From: Candidatus Carbonibacillus altaicus
Lineage (GTDB): Bacteria; Bacillota; Bacilli; Thermicanales; DSM-22653
Length of the DNA: 40,222 nucleotides
Assembly (NCBI GenBank): GCA_003050645.1
Contig: PEBX01000023.1
Location: 1-40,222 of the forward strand
Direction: 5' to 3'
This document shows positions 32,249 through 40,137 of the stretch, one piece after another (positions within the stretch are counted from its first letter, which is position 1; every line of letters begins with the position of its first letter). The position numbers and the translations under genes were made by a program. The notes under the pieces are model-generated. The model was not told the origin of the DNA. It searched no databases and saw only the letters and a list, made by a program, of their open reading frames with translations.

Positions 32249-32713
32249 ATGCGTTATACCGTCGCATCCCTGCAACTTGTTTCAGCGCACCGCGAAGCCG
32301 TTGACAGCGTACTGTTACCTGCCGTGACACTTTCCTTTCAGCCGGAGCTCGCAGCAGAAGGCCTTGCGTTTTTACGTTTCCTAACCTGGGCCGAAGAGAT
32401 CGAAGAGCGCTTAACAGGTCGCCTTCTACTGTTACCGCCGGCGATCCAGTATGCTCCTCATCGATCTTCTCATGATGGGCTCGAACAACATGAAAAGATC
32501 GCCATACATCGAACCATCATGCTCCTACAAGAATATTTTTCTTACATTTTCATCTGGGCATTAGATGACCGCACGCATGCTGCATACCAGCTGACCGTCC
32601 AGGAAAACTTAACAACAGAAAAACTTCATCAAAATATTGTTCTTTTAACGAATATCCAGGACCGTCAGGAGCTTTATCAAAGCATTTTAGATGCTTGGTA
32701 CGCCGCGTTATGA
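32249..32713 (+). CDS. DUF2487 protein (YpiF-like)
   Basis: A 154-residue soluble protein placed between the IDEAL gene and qcrA, the position of ypiF (DUF2487) in B. subtilis. The N-terminus RYTVASLQLVSAHREAVDS starts the fold, and the middle ERLTGRLLLLPPAIQYAP is the best family-like segment. The rest is helical and ends LYQSILDAWYAAL. No signal peptide or catalytic motif. ATG 32249 has AAGGAG 8 nt upstream. Function unknown; the link with qcrABC is conserved by synteny only. Confidence 0.7.
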   Translation: MRYTVASLQLVSAHREAVDSVLLPAVTLSFQPELAAEGLAFLRFLTWAEEIEERLTGRLLLLPPAIQYAPHRSSHDGLEQHEKIAIHRTIMLLQEYFSYIFIWALDDRTHAAYQLTVQENLTTEKLHQNIVLLTNIQDRQELYQSILDAWYAAL

Positions 32714-32770
32714 GGTGGGCCTCAGGGAGCGCCCCATTTTATATGAACAAATTATGAACATTTTATGACA

Positions 32771-32805
32771 GGGACTTGTCCAAGGCGCAAGGACATGTCC
32801 CTTTT
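32771..32805 (+). terminator. Terminator before qcrA
   Basis: GGGAC-T-TGTCC (32771-32781) pairs with GGACA-T-GTCCC (32791-32801), ten pairs with one T-T mismatch and a 9-nt loop, then TTTT. The qcr promoter begins within 6 nt of its end. Confidence 0.85.
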
Positions 32806-32806
32806 C

Positions 32807-32836
32807 TTGACAGCGCTTTACACCTTCAGCTATGAT
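32807..32836 (+). promoter_or_regulatory. Sigma-A promoter of qcrABC
   Basis: TTGACA (32807-32812), an 18-nt spacer and TATGAT (32831-32836). Predicted transcript start near 32843, about 55 nt before qcrA. Confidence 0.75.
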
Positions 32837-32896
32837 AGGAAAGACATCAATCTTTCGTTTATTATTATGTGAATACAGGTGCAAGGGGGGAACAAC

Positions 32897-33451
32897 GTGA
32901 ACGAAAAACCGAAACAACCCCAGACGAGTGAGACCTTTGGCGAAACAGCAAAGACTAAAGACGAAATTTCGAGACGCCAGTTTCTCACTTACACGCTGAT
33001 GGGGACGGGTGGTTTTATGGCTTCAATGCTTATCATCCCACCGTTGCGCGCGACGCTTGATTCAGTCTTGCAGAAAAAGCAAGAGGAGCCTATGGTGGCG
33101 GTTGCGGATGTGAGTGAGATCACGGATGAACCGAAACGCTTTACGTTTACGTTAACGATCGATGACGCCTGGGTTAAAAACCAAAAGACGACCTTTACGG
33201 CCTGGGTTTTCAAGAGTGAAAATGGGGATATTATGGCCCTTTCGCCAATCTGCACGCATCTGGGTTGTACTGTTGACTGGAACAGCAATCCGAAGTATCC
33301 CGAAGAATTCTTCTGTCCTTGCCATGGCGGTCGTTACAGCAAAGATGGGGTCAATATCCCTGGTACACCACCGTCTTCACCACTTGCAGTATATGCATAT
33401 GAAGTTAAAGACGGTAAGCTCTATTTAGGAAAGCTGATATCGAGGTCGTAA
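32897..33451 (+). CDS. qcrA: Menaquinol:cytochrome c reductase Rieske iron-sulfur subunit
   Basis: A 184-residue Rieske protein. The twin-arginine motif SRRQF (residues 25-29) precedes one membrane helix (about 33-50), so export by Tat is expected and the cluster domain is outside. CTHLGC (119-124) and CPCHGGRYS (140-148) give the [2Fe-2S] ligands Cys119, His121, Cys140, His143 and a Cys124-Cys142 disulfide. It takes electrons from menaquinol. GTG 32897 follows AAGGGGGG with 6-nt spacing. It has its own promoter and is 15 nt before qcrB. Confidence 0.97.
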   Translation: MNEKPKQPQTSETFGETAKTKDEISRRQFLTYTLMGTGGFMASMLIIPPLRATLDSVLQKKQEEPMVAVADVSEITDEPKRFTFTLTIDDAWVKNQKTTFTAWVFKSENGDIMALSPICTHLGCTVDWNSNPKYPEEFFCPCHGGRYSKDGVNIPGTPPSSPLAVYAYEVKDGKLYLGKLISRS

Positions 33452-33466
33452 GGGGAGGGATAAGAG

Positions 33467-34138
33467 GTGATCCAGAAAGTTTACGACTGGCTTGACGAGC
33501 GGCTCGATTTATCACCTATCTGGCGCGATATCGCTGATCACGAAGTGCCAGAGCACGTCAATCCGGCCCATCATTTTTCTGCGTTTGTCTACTGTTTCGG
33601 CGGCCTTACATTTTTTACAGTCGTGATCCAGATTTTATCGGGCATGTTTTTGGCGATGTTTTACGCCCCGGATATTGTGAATGCTTTTAACAGCGTAAAA
33701 TACTTACAAACCGAAGTCTCCTTCGGCTACATCGTGCGCGGTATGCACCACTGGGGTGCGTCGGTGGTGATCGTGATGCTCTTTCTTCATACATTGCGCG
33801 TGTTTTTTACGGGGGCGTATAAGGCACCTCGAGAGATGAACTGGGTCGTCGGCGTTTTGCTATTTGCGGTCATTCTCGGTTTGGGTTTTACCGGGTATCT
33901 TTTGCCGTGGGATAACAAAGCGTATTTTGCGACCAAAGTCGGTTTGCAGATCGCTGAAGTCGTTCCTGTGCTGGGACCTTATGTTAAACATTTTCTGGCC
34001 GGCGGTGATATCGTCGGTGCGGAGACGATTACCCGCTTTTTTGCCATTCACGTCTTCTTCTTACCAGCGATTTTGTTGCTTTTGCTGGGCGTTCACTTTA
34101 TTTTGATTCGTCGTCAAGGGATCGCCGGGCCGCTGTAA
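33467..34138 (+). CDS. qcrB: Menaquinol:cytochrome c reductase cytochrome b subunit
   Basis: A 223-residue b6-type cytochrome with four membrane helices. Haem ligands are expected at His94 or His95 with His195, and His108 with His210; the helix spacings fit. Cys43 (VYCFGGLTFF) matches the Bacillus Cys43 that binds the extra haem covalently. The short form ends at residue 223, the remaining helices being in QcrC. GTG 33467 has AGGGGAGGG upstream. Typical for Bacillales. Confidence 0.97.
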   Translation: MIQKVYDWLDERLDLSPIWRDIADHEVPEHVNPAHHFSAFVYCFGGLTFFTVVIQILSGMFLAMFYAPDIVNAFNSVKYLQTEVSFGYIVRGMHHWGASVVIVMLFLHTLRVFFTGAYKAPREMNWVVGVLLFAVILGLGFTGYLLPWDNKAYFATKVGLQIAEVVPVLGPYVKHFLAGGDIVGAETITRFFAIHVFFLPAILLLLLGVHFILIRRQGIAGPL

Positions 34139-34246
34139 GCCGATCGTATGGAGTCGTGTATTTGAATCGTGTCTGGAAAAATCTAAGAATTCGTTGTGAA
34201 CCAACTGTTTCAAAGCACCTATCATGGTCGTGAGGGGGGAACTTGC

Positions 34247-35059
34247 GTGGCCCATGAGCGAAATAAAAATGATGTGAAATACGTCGGTGATTCGCGGGTT
34301 AAGGTGCGCAAGGAGAAACTGTATCCTAAACCATACAGCGAATATCCGGGAAAAACCGAACCTTTTTTTCCAAACTTTTTATTAAAAGAATGGATGGCTG
34401 CCGTCGTTTTTTTAGGGGCCTTTATGGTGCTCGTCGTCTCTCATCCTGCTCCGCTTGAAGCGACACCTGCCGATCCGAACGATACGAGTTATATTCCACT
34501 ACCAGACTGGTATTTTCTCTTTCTGTATCAATTCTTAAAATACTTCCCCAGCGGGACGGCCGTGTGGGGCGCGGTCATCATACCGGGCTTTTTTGCACTT
34601 CTCTTTTTGCTGGCTCCGTGGCTGGACAGGAAGCCCGATCGACGTCCGTCGAAGCGGCCCATTGCCACAAGCCTGATGCTCATCGTTGTGGCCGGGATCG
34701 TTTTTTTAACGTATGAAGCGGTTGTCCAACACAAAGCACAGGTTGAAGCGATGGAAGCATCAGCGGCACAGCATGCGCAGCAAGCAGCGCCAGCACCTGC
34801 TCCGCAGGATCAAGGGACGACGGCAACCTTTGATCCAGAAGCAGCGTATATGCAATCTTGCAGCGCCTGCCACGGCCAAGATTTGGCCGGGACGGCCGCA
34901 GCCCCGAGTCTCATCGCTCTTAACCTTACAGTCGATGAAGTCGTCGATATTATTACGAACGGTCGTAGCGGTTCACAAGGTGTGATGCCCCCAGGCATGT
35001 TTTCAGGTACGGAAGAACAAAAGAAACAACTTGCCGAATGGGTGCTTTCACATCAGTAG
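34247..35059 (+). CDS. qcrC: Menaquinol:cytochrome c reductase cytochrome b/c subunit
   Basis: A 270-residue fusion of a subunit-IV-like part and a cytochrome c domain. VKYVGDSR near the N-terminus, SEYPGKTEPFFPNFLLKEW (31-49) and the quinol-site PDWY (86-89) are conserved, with three membrane helices (about 50-67, 105-124, 139-158). After an Ala/Gln/Pro linker the c domain has CSACH (205-209) and a Met ligand near MPPGMFSG. GTG 34247 follows GAGGGGGGA. The c domain is nearly identical in DNA to the next gene (see findings). The 108-nt gap from qcrB has no gene. Confidence 0.96.
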   Translation: MAHERNKNDVKYVGDSRVKVRKEKLYPKPYSEYPGKTEPFFPNFLLKEWMAAVVFLGAFMVLVVSHPAPLEATPADPNDTSYIPLPDWYFLFLYQFLKYFPSGTAVWGAVIIPGFFALLFLLAPWLDRKPDRRPSKRPIATSLMLIVVAGIVFLTYEAVVQHKAQVEAMEASAAQHAQQAAPAPAPQDQGTTATFDPEAAYMQSCSACHGQDLAGTAAAPSLIALNLTVDEVVDIITNGRSGSQGVMPPGMFSGTEEQKKQLAEWVLSHQ

Positions 35060-35351
35060 ATCGAGAACATTTATATAAAAGGTAGGGACGGCCGGTGACA
35101 AGAAAACCGTTTTATTATATCATGCTAGGTGGCGTCTTGCTATTTTTGTTCCTGGTCTTATTCGTGTACTTACCGAATAAAGGGAAAGCTCCTGCTGACG
35201 ATACGACAGCGACGAACTTCGATGCCGCTGCCGCCTATGAAGCGTCCTGTAGCTCCTGCCACGGCCAAGATTTGGCCGGGACGGCCGCAGCCCCGAGTCT
35301 CATCGCTCTTAACCTAACAGTCGATGAAGTCGTCGATATTATTACCAACGG
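34866..35351 (+). repeat. Duplicated 97-nt segment shared by qcrC and the cytochrome c gene
   Basis: 34866-34962 and 35255-35351 are identical at 95 of 97 positions (differences at 34927/35316 and 34957/35346), an offset of 389 nt. A second shared stretch, caacttgccgaatgggt, occurs near both gene ends. Sequence between and outside is clearly diverged. Confidence 0.95.
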
Positions 35352-35448
35352 GAAGACCGGATCAATCGGTAAGATGCCAGCAGGTATGTTTAGCGGCAGT
35401 ACGGCTGAAAAAAAGCAACTTGCCGAATGGGTTCTCTCGCATAAATAA
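35095..35448 (+). CDS. Membrane-anchored monohaem cytochrome c
   Basis: A 117-residue c-type cytochrome with one N-terminal membrane helix (9-26), a short Lys/Pro/Asp linker and a haem motif CSSCH (52-56); the Met ligand lies in KMPAGMFSG. It resembles small Bacillus cytochromes (c-550/c-551 type) and would carry electrons from QcrABC to a terminal oxidase. GTG 35095 is 36 nt after qcrC. The central third is nearly identical in DNA to the end of qcrC; the N-terminal helix and linker are unrelated. It is not in this place in B. subtilis. Confidence 0.93.
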   Translation: MTRKPFYYIMLGGVLLFLFLVLFVYLPNKGKAPADDTTATNFDAAAAYEASCSSCHGQDLAGTAAAPSLIALNLTVDEVVDIITNGKTGSIGKMPAGMFSGSTAEKKQLAEWVLSHK

Positions 35449-35503
35449 ACACCGTATATTACCATCGTCAATCAACATAAATAGAATAAACAAAAAAACA
35501 CAA

Positions 35504-35530
35504 AGGCGCTCATCGGAGCGCCTCGTTTTT
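35504..35530 (+). terminator. Terminator of the qcr-cytochrome c operon
   Basis: AGGCGCTC (35504-35511) pairs with GAGCGCCT (35516-35523), 8 bp with a 4-nt loop, then cgttttt. Confidence 0.92.
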
Positions 35531-35658
35531 ATAAATTATGGTCTGTCTTGAAAAGGATGCGACAGTTCATCATTTGATGTTGCCGCAATGCGGCATGGGG
35601 GGTTATTTGCAAAAAGGTGCGGGATGATTATTGGATATTTTTATGCTGTATATAGAGC

Positions 35659-36537
35659 CTATTTATACAAAGGTCTTTTGTGTTCGTCCAGGGTAAAACC
35701 TTCACCGTGAATGTCATGTGCATCGGTGATAACAACAAAGGCAGTGGGGTCAACCTCTTCGATCATCGTTTTGACGTGGATTACCTCATTGCGAGCAACA
35801 ACACAGTATAGAAGTGGTCTTTCCTGACTCGTATAGGCGCCGCGACTTTGTATGAGGGTAGCACCGCGTTCCAGTTCGTTCATAATACGTCGTGCAATCG
35901 TTTCGGTGTGATCGGAGACGATCAAAATCATCCGTCCGGCATAAGCGCCTTCCTGAACGAAATCGATTACACGTGAACCGAGGTAGACGGCGATGATCGT
36001 GTACATCGCGCGTTCACGATCTAAATACGTAAGCATGGAGACAACGATCACCAGGGCATCGATCGCAAACATCGTGCGCCCCATACTCACCCCCCAGTAC
36101 CGTTGCACAAGCCGGGCGATCAGGTCGGACCCCCCTGTTGTTCCACCATAGCGAAAGATGAGACCCAAACCGAGGCCGGAGAAAGCACCGGCGTACAAAG
36201 CAGCAAGCAGCATATCGTGGGACATCGGTTTGGCTAGCGGCGCCATCACATCGATGAGCACAGAGCTTACAAGTGTACCGTAGATCGTTAAAAGCATTGA
36301 TGTGTGTCCAAGTGAACGCCAACCCAGTAAAAAAAGGGGAATATTCGCGAGAATTAAAAAGATACCCGGTGGAAAATCAAATACGTATTTAAATAATAGG
36401 GCAAAACCGGTGAGGCCTCCTTCGGCGAGTCCATGAGCAATATTGAAGACATTGAGGCCAAAGGCAAAAATGGCAGAGCCAATGGTAATACCAATGATCT
36501 GTTTACTGCGCTGTAATAGGATGTGTCGTGTTGACAT
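35659..36537 (-). CDS. YitT-family membrane protein with DUF2179 domain (YpjC-like)
   Basis: A 292-residue integral membrane protein on the minus strand with about five helices in the first 190 residues (ITIGSAIFAFGLNVF, IFLILANIPLFLLGW, LLAALYAGAFSGLGLGLIF and others). RYGGTTGGSDLIARL is the family signature. The C-terminal 80 residues are a soluble DUF2179 domain (ILIVSDHTETIARRIM, AFVVITDAHDIHGEGF). Function unknown; some relatives are called transporters. AAAGGAG lies about 6 nt before ATG. It is the ypjC homologue by position, though on the opposite strand to its neighbours. Confidence 0.92.
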   Translation of the reverse strand: MSTRHILLQRSKQIIGITIGSAIFAFGLNVFNIAHGLAEGGLTGFALLFKYVFDFPPGIFLILANIPLFLLGWRSLGHTSMLLTIYGTLVSSVLIDVMAPLAKPMSHDMLLAALYAGAFSGLGLGLIFRYGGTTGGSDLIARLVQRYWGVSMGRTMFAIDALVIVVSMLTYLDRERAMYTIIAVYLGSRVIDFVQEGAYAGRMILIVSDHTETIARRIMNELERGATLIQSRGAYTSQERPLLYCVVARNEVIHVKTMIEEVDPTAFVVITDAHDIHGEGFTLDEHKRPLYK

Positions 36538-36619
36538 AGAAAACTCCTTTGTGCCCTTCTTTTTTTAAACGCTTGAAAACAACGTGAATGCACAGCACTC
36601 ATGTGTATACAGCAATTTT

Positions 36620-36628
36620 ATTATAACA
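36620..36628 (-). promoter_or_regulatory. Extended -10 promoter for the YitT-family gene
   Basis: On the minus strand TGTTATAAT: a perfect TATAAT (complement of 36620-36625) with TG one base upstream. The -35 is weak. It lies about 85 nt upstream of the start. Confidence 0.5.
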
Positions 36629-36659
36629 ACTTAAAGCCATGCCTGCACGTTTCTCTGTA

Positions 36660-36688
36660 TTGCACAACATCTTTTTTTCTAGTACGAT
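36660..36688 (+). promoter_or_regulatory. Candidate promoter for the MazG-like gene
   Basis: TTGCAC (36660-36665), a 17-nt spacer and TACGAT (36683-36688) are a moderate sigma-A match. It is divergent from the YitT-family promoter. Confidence 0.35.
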
Positions 36689-36732
36689 ACTGTTAAAGAC
36701 GTCATTTGACATACATCGACAGTGTCAAAAGT

Positions 36733-36796
36733 GAGGATGTCCGGATGAGAGGATGTCTGGCACAGAGGAGGCCCGGAACAGAGAATTTTCGGAATA
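36733..36796 (+). repeat. Four degenerate 16-nt tandem repeats
   Basis: Units at 36733-36748 (gaggatgtccggatga), 36749-36764 (gaggatgtctggcaca), 36765-36780 (gaggaggcccggaaca) and 36781-36796 (gagaattttcggaata). They lie in the 5' untranslated region of the MazG-like gene, ending just before its ribosome binding site. Confidence 0.8.
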
Positions 36797-36811
36797 ATGG
36801 GAGGTCTGTTG

Positions 36812-37168
36812 ATGGCAAAAACTTTACCGGATTGGCAAAATGAGATTGACGCGTACATATCGCAATTTAAGGAAGGATATTTTTCTCCACTTTCGATGGT
36901 GGCCAGGTTAGCTGAAGAAGTAGGCGAAATAGCACGCGCGGTGAGCCATCTTTATGGTGAAAAGCCGAGGAAAAAAGATGAACGCCCGAGTTCTTTGTCG
37001 GAAGAACTGGGTGATCTGTTATTTGTCGTTATAACGTTTGCCAATGCCGAAAGCATTGATCTCGATCAGTCTTTGACAAAAGTGATGGAAAAGTACAGGA
37101 CGCGGGACAAAGACCGCTGGACAAAGTGGGAAAGTGAAGCATGTTCGTCGAATGATGATACGATTTAA
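36812..37168 (+). CDS. MazG-like nucleotide pyrophosphohydrolase (YpjD-like)
   Basis: A 118-residue all-helical protein of the MazG/dUTPase superfamily. The metal-binding ExxE pairs are in LAEEVGEIARAV and LSEELGDLLFVV, with Asn/Asp-rich segments after. Relatives hydrolyse nucleoside triphosphates to monophosphates and pyrophosphate; the exact substrate is not known. ATG 36812 has GGGAGGT 6 nt upstream. It precedes dapB, matching ypjD-dapB of B. subtilis. The 153-nt gap to dapB has diffuse GAG-rich repeats. Confidence 0.9.
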   Translation: MAKTLPDWQNEIDAYISQFKEGYFSPLSMVARLAEEVGEIARAVSHLYGEKPRKKDERPSSLSEELGDLLFVVITFANAESIDLDQSLTKVMEKYRTRDKDRWTKWESEACSSNDDTI

Positions 37169-37327
37169 TGCACCCGTCATCGACCATAAGACTTTATGCG
37201 TAGCGATTGCATGACCGATGGATGCAAGTTGTGATGGGAAGATCGGGAGTTGGGTCATGAGATGGGATGAGTGATCGGTTGAGTTGCGTGATGAGGCGAT
37301 AGATCTTATCTTGAGGGGAAAGTGACA

Positions 37328-38038
37328 ATGATTCGGATTGTTATATCAGGTGCGTTTGGTAAAATGGGTCAGCTCGCGCTCGAGCATATACAAAAACGTG
37401 ATGATTTTGAAGTGGTGGCCCTTGTCGACCATAAAGGGCGCGCGCATCCTTTCCTTTCGACCTACTTTACAGTCGATGAAGCGCTACGTAAGGAATCCGC
37501 ACATGTCTTGGTCGATTTTACCACACCAGAGGTCGTATATGAGAACATCATCGCAGCGATTCGCCACGGCACGCGTCCGGTCGTCGGTACAACGGGTCTT
37601 AGCATGGGAGAAGTTGAGACGCTCCAGGCGCTCGCCGCTGAAAAAAAGATTGGCGGGGTCATCGCCCCTAATTTTGCCCTTGGGGCCATTTTAATGATGC
37701 GTTTTAGCGAGATCGCCGCGCGCTACTACAGTCATGCAGAGATCATTGAAGGTCATCGTCTGACCAAACGGGATAAACCTTCGGGAACGGCTGCTTATAC
37801 GGACCAGTTGATGAAAACATCTTCTCCTATCCAGACGGAGATTCACAGCGTTCGTCTTCCCGGACTCGTCGCTCATCAAGCCGTCGTGTTTGGGGGGGAA
37901 GGTGAGATTCTGACGATCCGTCATGACGCTCTGAGCCGTGAGTCGTTTATGCCTGGTCTTCTTCTGGCCATAGAACAGGTTATGGAAAGAGATGAACTTA
38001 TTTACGGACTGGAGAAATTGTTAGATCTGTCCCTATAA
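37328..38038 (+). CDS. dapB: 4-hydroxy-tetrahydrodipicolinate reductase
   Basis: A 236-residue NAD(P)H-dependent enzyme of the lysine/diaminopimelate pathway, which also leads to dipicolinate for spores. The Rossmann motif GAFGKMG is at residues 8-14; PVVGTTGLS and APNFALGA are typical. The catalytic region is EGHRLTKRDKPSGTA, keeping His143 and Lys147, but the second histidine of the usual HH pair is Arg144. ATG 37328 is preferred to GTG 37322 because GAGGGG at 37312-37317 then has a 10-nt gap. Length is a little short but complete. Confidence 0.96.
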   Translation: MIRIVISGAFGKMGQLALEHIQKRDDFEVVALVDHKGRAHPFLSTYFTVDEALRKESAHVLVDFTTPEVVYENIIAAIRHGTRPVVGTTGLSMGEVETLQALAAEKKIGGVIAPNFALGAILMMRFSEIAARYYSHAEIIEGHRLTKRDKPSGTAAYTDQLMKTSSPIQTEIHSVRLPGLVAHQAVVFGGEGEILTIRHDALSRESFMPGLLLAIEQVMERDELIYGLEKLLDLSL

Positions 38039-38050
38039 GAACCCTCTGAC

Positions 38051-38107
38051 ATAGCTTTATGGAAACGATATAGCGTTATAGAAACGATATAGCTTTATGG
38101 AGTTGTT
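38051..38107 (+). repeat. Three tandem 19-nt repeats after dapB
   Basis: Units at 38051-38069 (atagctttatggaaacgat), 38070-38088 (two changes) and 38089-38107 (only the first 13 bases agree). They occupy a large part of the dapB-mgsA spacer. Confidence 0.9.
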
Positions 38108-38225
38108 GGAAGATGACCGATTATGACTGGTGCCGGGATTGAATGTCGACTGTTTTTCCATTCATTGTGATCGAACGATCAAAACGGCGAGTCGATTGCT
38201 TATGAGAAGCGCTGGAGGGGACAAG

Positions 38226-38624
38226 ATGAATATTGCACTTATCGCGCATGACAAGAAAAAGGATGAGATGGTTAACTTTTGCATCGCCTATGAACCGATC
38301 TTAAAAGCGCATACGCTTTATGCGACTGGGACGACCGGCAGACGTATTATGGAGGCAACATCCCTCCATATCAAGCGCATGAAATCCGGGCCGTATGGTG
38401 GCGATCAGCAGATTGGGGCGATGATCGCAGATGATTTGATTGATCTTGTCATTTTTTTACGCGATCCCTTGACCGCTCAGCCGCATGAACCGGATATTAC
38501 TGCACTTTTAAGGCTCGCCGATGTATACGGCGTCCCACTTGCTACCAATTTGGGCACAGCGGAGGTTTTGCTGCGCTCTCTGGCCGAAGAACCGTGGGAT
38601 TTTCGGGCGTTGCGTCATACATAA
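38226..38624 (+). CDS. mgsA: Methylglyoxal synthase
   Basis: A 132-residue enzyme converting dihydroxyacetone phosphate to methylglyoxal. The phosphate-binding and catalytic segments [13 protein letters not shown] (Asp60) and [17 protein letters not shown] (Asp80, His87) are present; the usual GPLGGD is GPYGGD here. ATG 38226 has GGAGGGG 5 nt upstream. Length is as in B. subtilis (137). It keeps the dapB-mgsA order; bshB1 and bshA, which follow it in B. subtilis, are missing before cca. Confidence 0.96.
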   Translation: MNIALIAHDKKKDEMVNFCIAYEPILKAHTLYATGTTGRRIMEATSLHIKRMKSGPYGGDQQIGAMIADDLIDLVIFLRDPLTAQPHEPDITALLRLADVYGVPLATNLGTAEVLLRSLAEEPWDFRALRHT

Positions 38625-38654
38625 CGGGAAGAGCAGACGATGAGGAGGGTGAGG

Positions 38655-40049
38655 GTGTCTTCGGTTCCTTATTCCTTTTCCACGGTTATATCTAAAAGTA
38701 TTGTTTGGCAAAGGGCGCTTCGTTTGCTCGAGGCCATCGAATCCTACGGAGGAGAGGCTTATATCGTCGGCGGGGCTTTGCGTGATGCGCTCTGGGGGAA
38801 GATCGGCGGTGACATCGATATTGCGACGTCGTTTCGACCTCAGGAGATTTTGCGACTTTTTCCCAAAAGTTACCCTACGGGTGCAGCTTTTGGAACGGTG
38901 ACTGTCATCTATGAAGGGACACCGTTTGAGGTGACGACGTTCCGAAAAGAAGTTTATCCGGCGCACGATCGGCATCCCCAAGTCGAATTTGCAGACGCTT
39001 TGACGACGGATCTCGCCCGGCGTGATTTTACAATCAATGCCCTCGCTTGGAGAAGAGATGGTATGCTAATCGATCCTTTCTCCGGCCTTAAGGATCTTAG
39101 ACGTCGGCGCTTAAAAACGGTTGGCCACGCCAAGGAGCGCTTTCTGGAAGATCCGCTTAGACTTTTACGGGCGCTTCGTTTTGCTTGGACGTATAACCTT
39201 TCGCTCGATCGCGAGACGCATGAAGCGCTGTTCACGTGCCGGGCAAGTCTGCGTGATGTCTCGCCGGAACGTATTGTGATGGAGCTGGAGAAAATGTTTG
39301 CGCATATCCCGCCACTTCGTATGGCACGTGGTCTGGATCGTTACGCACTGCTGATGCAGATGGAGAAGATGGAGCCATTCGTTGCATTATCGCCTGAGGA
39401 TGGCCCGCTTTTTTGGTGGGCTGCATTGGCGCTTGGTGGAAAAGCGGCCGTACCGTTTACGGTAGAACTCAAACGGGAAGACCAACCTTGGTCCTGGGCC
39501 ATGCTTCCGCTTCCGCGTAAGACACGTCGTCTTATTCAGAGTGCAGAAACAATCAGTCGAGCACCTTCTAATTTAGGTAGGAAGCGGCTGAGTCTGGAGG
39601 CGCTTTTACAAAGGGGATCTATGGTTACACAGATCAACCGCTCTCAAAGAACGATCGATACAAAATTGTATGCTTTGTCGCATACACCTTTGAACCGGAC
39701 ACAGGAACGGGATCTTGATGTAGCCATGTATCTTTGGTTGTGGACGACGGAAGGTGCGAAGTGTGTTTATCAAACGTTACGGATCGAACATCTTGACCAA
39801 GGGTATCCCCGCATCTTTACGCTTCACACTTTTTCAACCCTGGCTAGACACTACAGCACTTTACATGCACCGAAACTTCAAGATCTGGCACTCTCTATGG
39901 AACGGTTGGTCAGGGAATGGAGGCGACCGGCGGGTCGTTGGGTCGGTGAACTACAAAAAAAACTATGGGAAGCCGTTAACTTTTCTGGTTTACCCAATGA
40001 AGAAAGCACGTTACTGGAAGCAGCAAGCATGATGATGAGAGATTTGTAA
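38655..40049 (+). CDS. cca: CCA tRNA nucleotidyltransferase
   Basis: A 464-residue class II nucleotidyltransferase adding or repairing the CCA end of tRNA. YIVGGALRDALWG (residues 36-48), the metal-binding DID (53-55), TTFRKEVYP and ARRDFTINALAW are characteristic, followed by the LEDPLRLLRALRFA neck. The C-terminal body is less conserved and longer than in B. subtilis (397). GTG 38655 is chosen because AGGAGGG (38643-38649) lies 5 nt upstream; ATG 38640 would add five residues. It is 30 nt after mgsA. Confidence 0.94.
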   Translation: MSSVPYSFSTVISKSIVWQRALRLLEAIESYGGEAYIVGGALRDALWGKIGGDIDIATSFRPQEILRLFPKSYPTGAAFGTVTVIYEGTPFEVTTFRKEVYPAHDRHPQVEFADALTTDLARRDFTINALAWRRDGMLIDPFSGLKDLRRRRLKTVGHAKERFLEDPLRLLRALRFAWTYNLSLDRETHEALFTCRASLRDVSPERIVMELEKMFAHIPPLRMARGLDRYALLMQMEKMEPFVALSPEDGPLFWWAALALGGKAAVPFTVELKREDQPWSWAMLPLPRKTRRLIQSAETISRAPSNLGRKRLSLEALLQRGSMVTQINRSQRTIDTKLYALSHTPLNRTQERDLDVAMYLWLWTTEGAKCVYQTLRIEHLDQGYPRIFTLHTFSTLARHYSTLHAPKLQDLALSMERLVREWRRPAGRWVGELQKKLWEAVNFSGLPNEESTLLEAASMMMRDL

Positions 40050-40070
40050 AAACATTGCTAAAAACATTGC
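40047..40070 (+). repeat. Tandem 12-nt duplication including the cca stop codon
   Basis: Two exact copies of taaaaacattgc (40047-40058, 40059-40070). The first three bases of copy one are the cca stop codon. Confidence 0.85.
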
Positions 40071-40137
40071 CAGAAAACAAGTCGGGTTCATGTCGCACAT
40101 ATAAAAAATGATAAAGGTGTAAAGGCAGGGAATTGTG

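Noticed and set aside
35581-35595. Hairpin tgccgc-aat-gcggca as a terminator of the YitT-family gene
   Set aside because: On the minus strand it is not followed by a T-run, so an intrinsic terminator is not supported; it remains an unexplained stem-loop.
37200-37320. GAG-rich spacer before dapB as a second TRAP target
   Set aside because: Spacing between GAGs is irregular and long; it looks like decayed repeats. DapB is not a tryptophan-related target.
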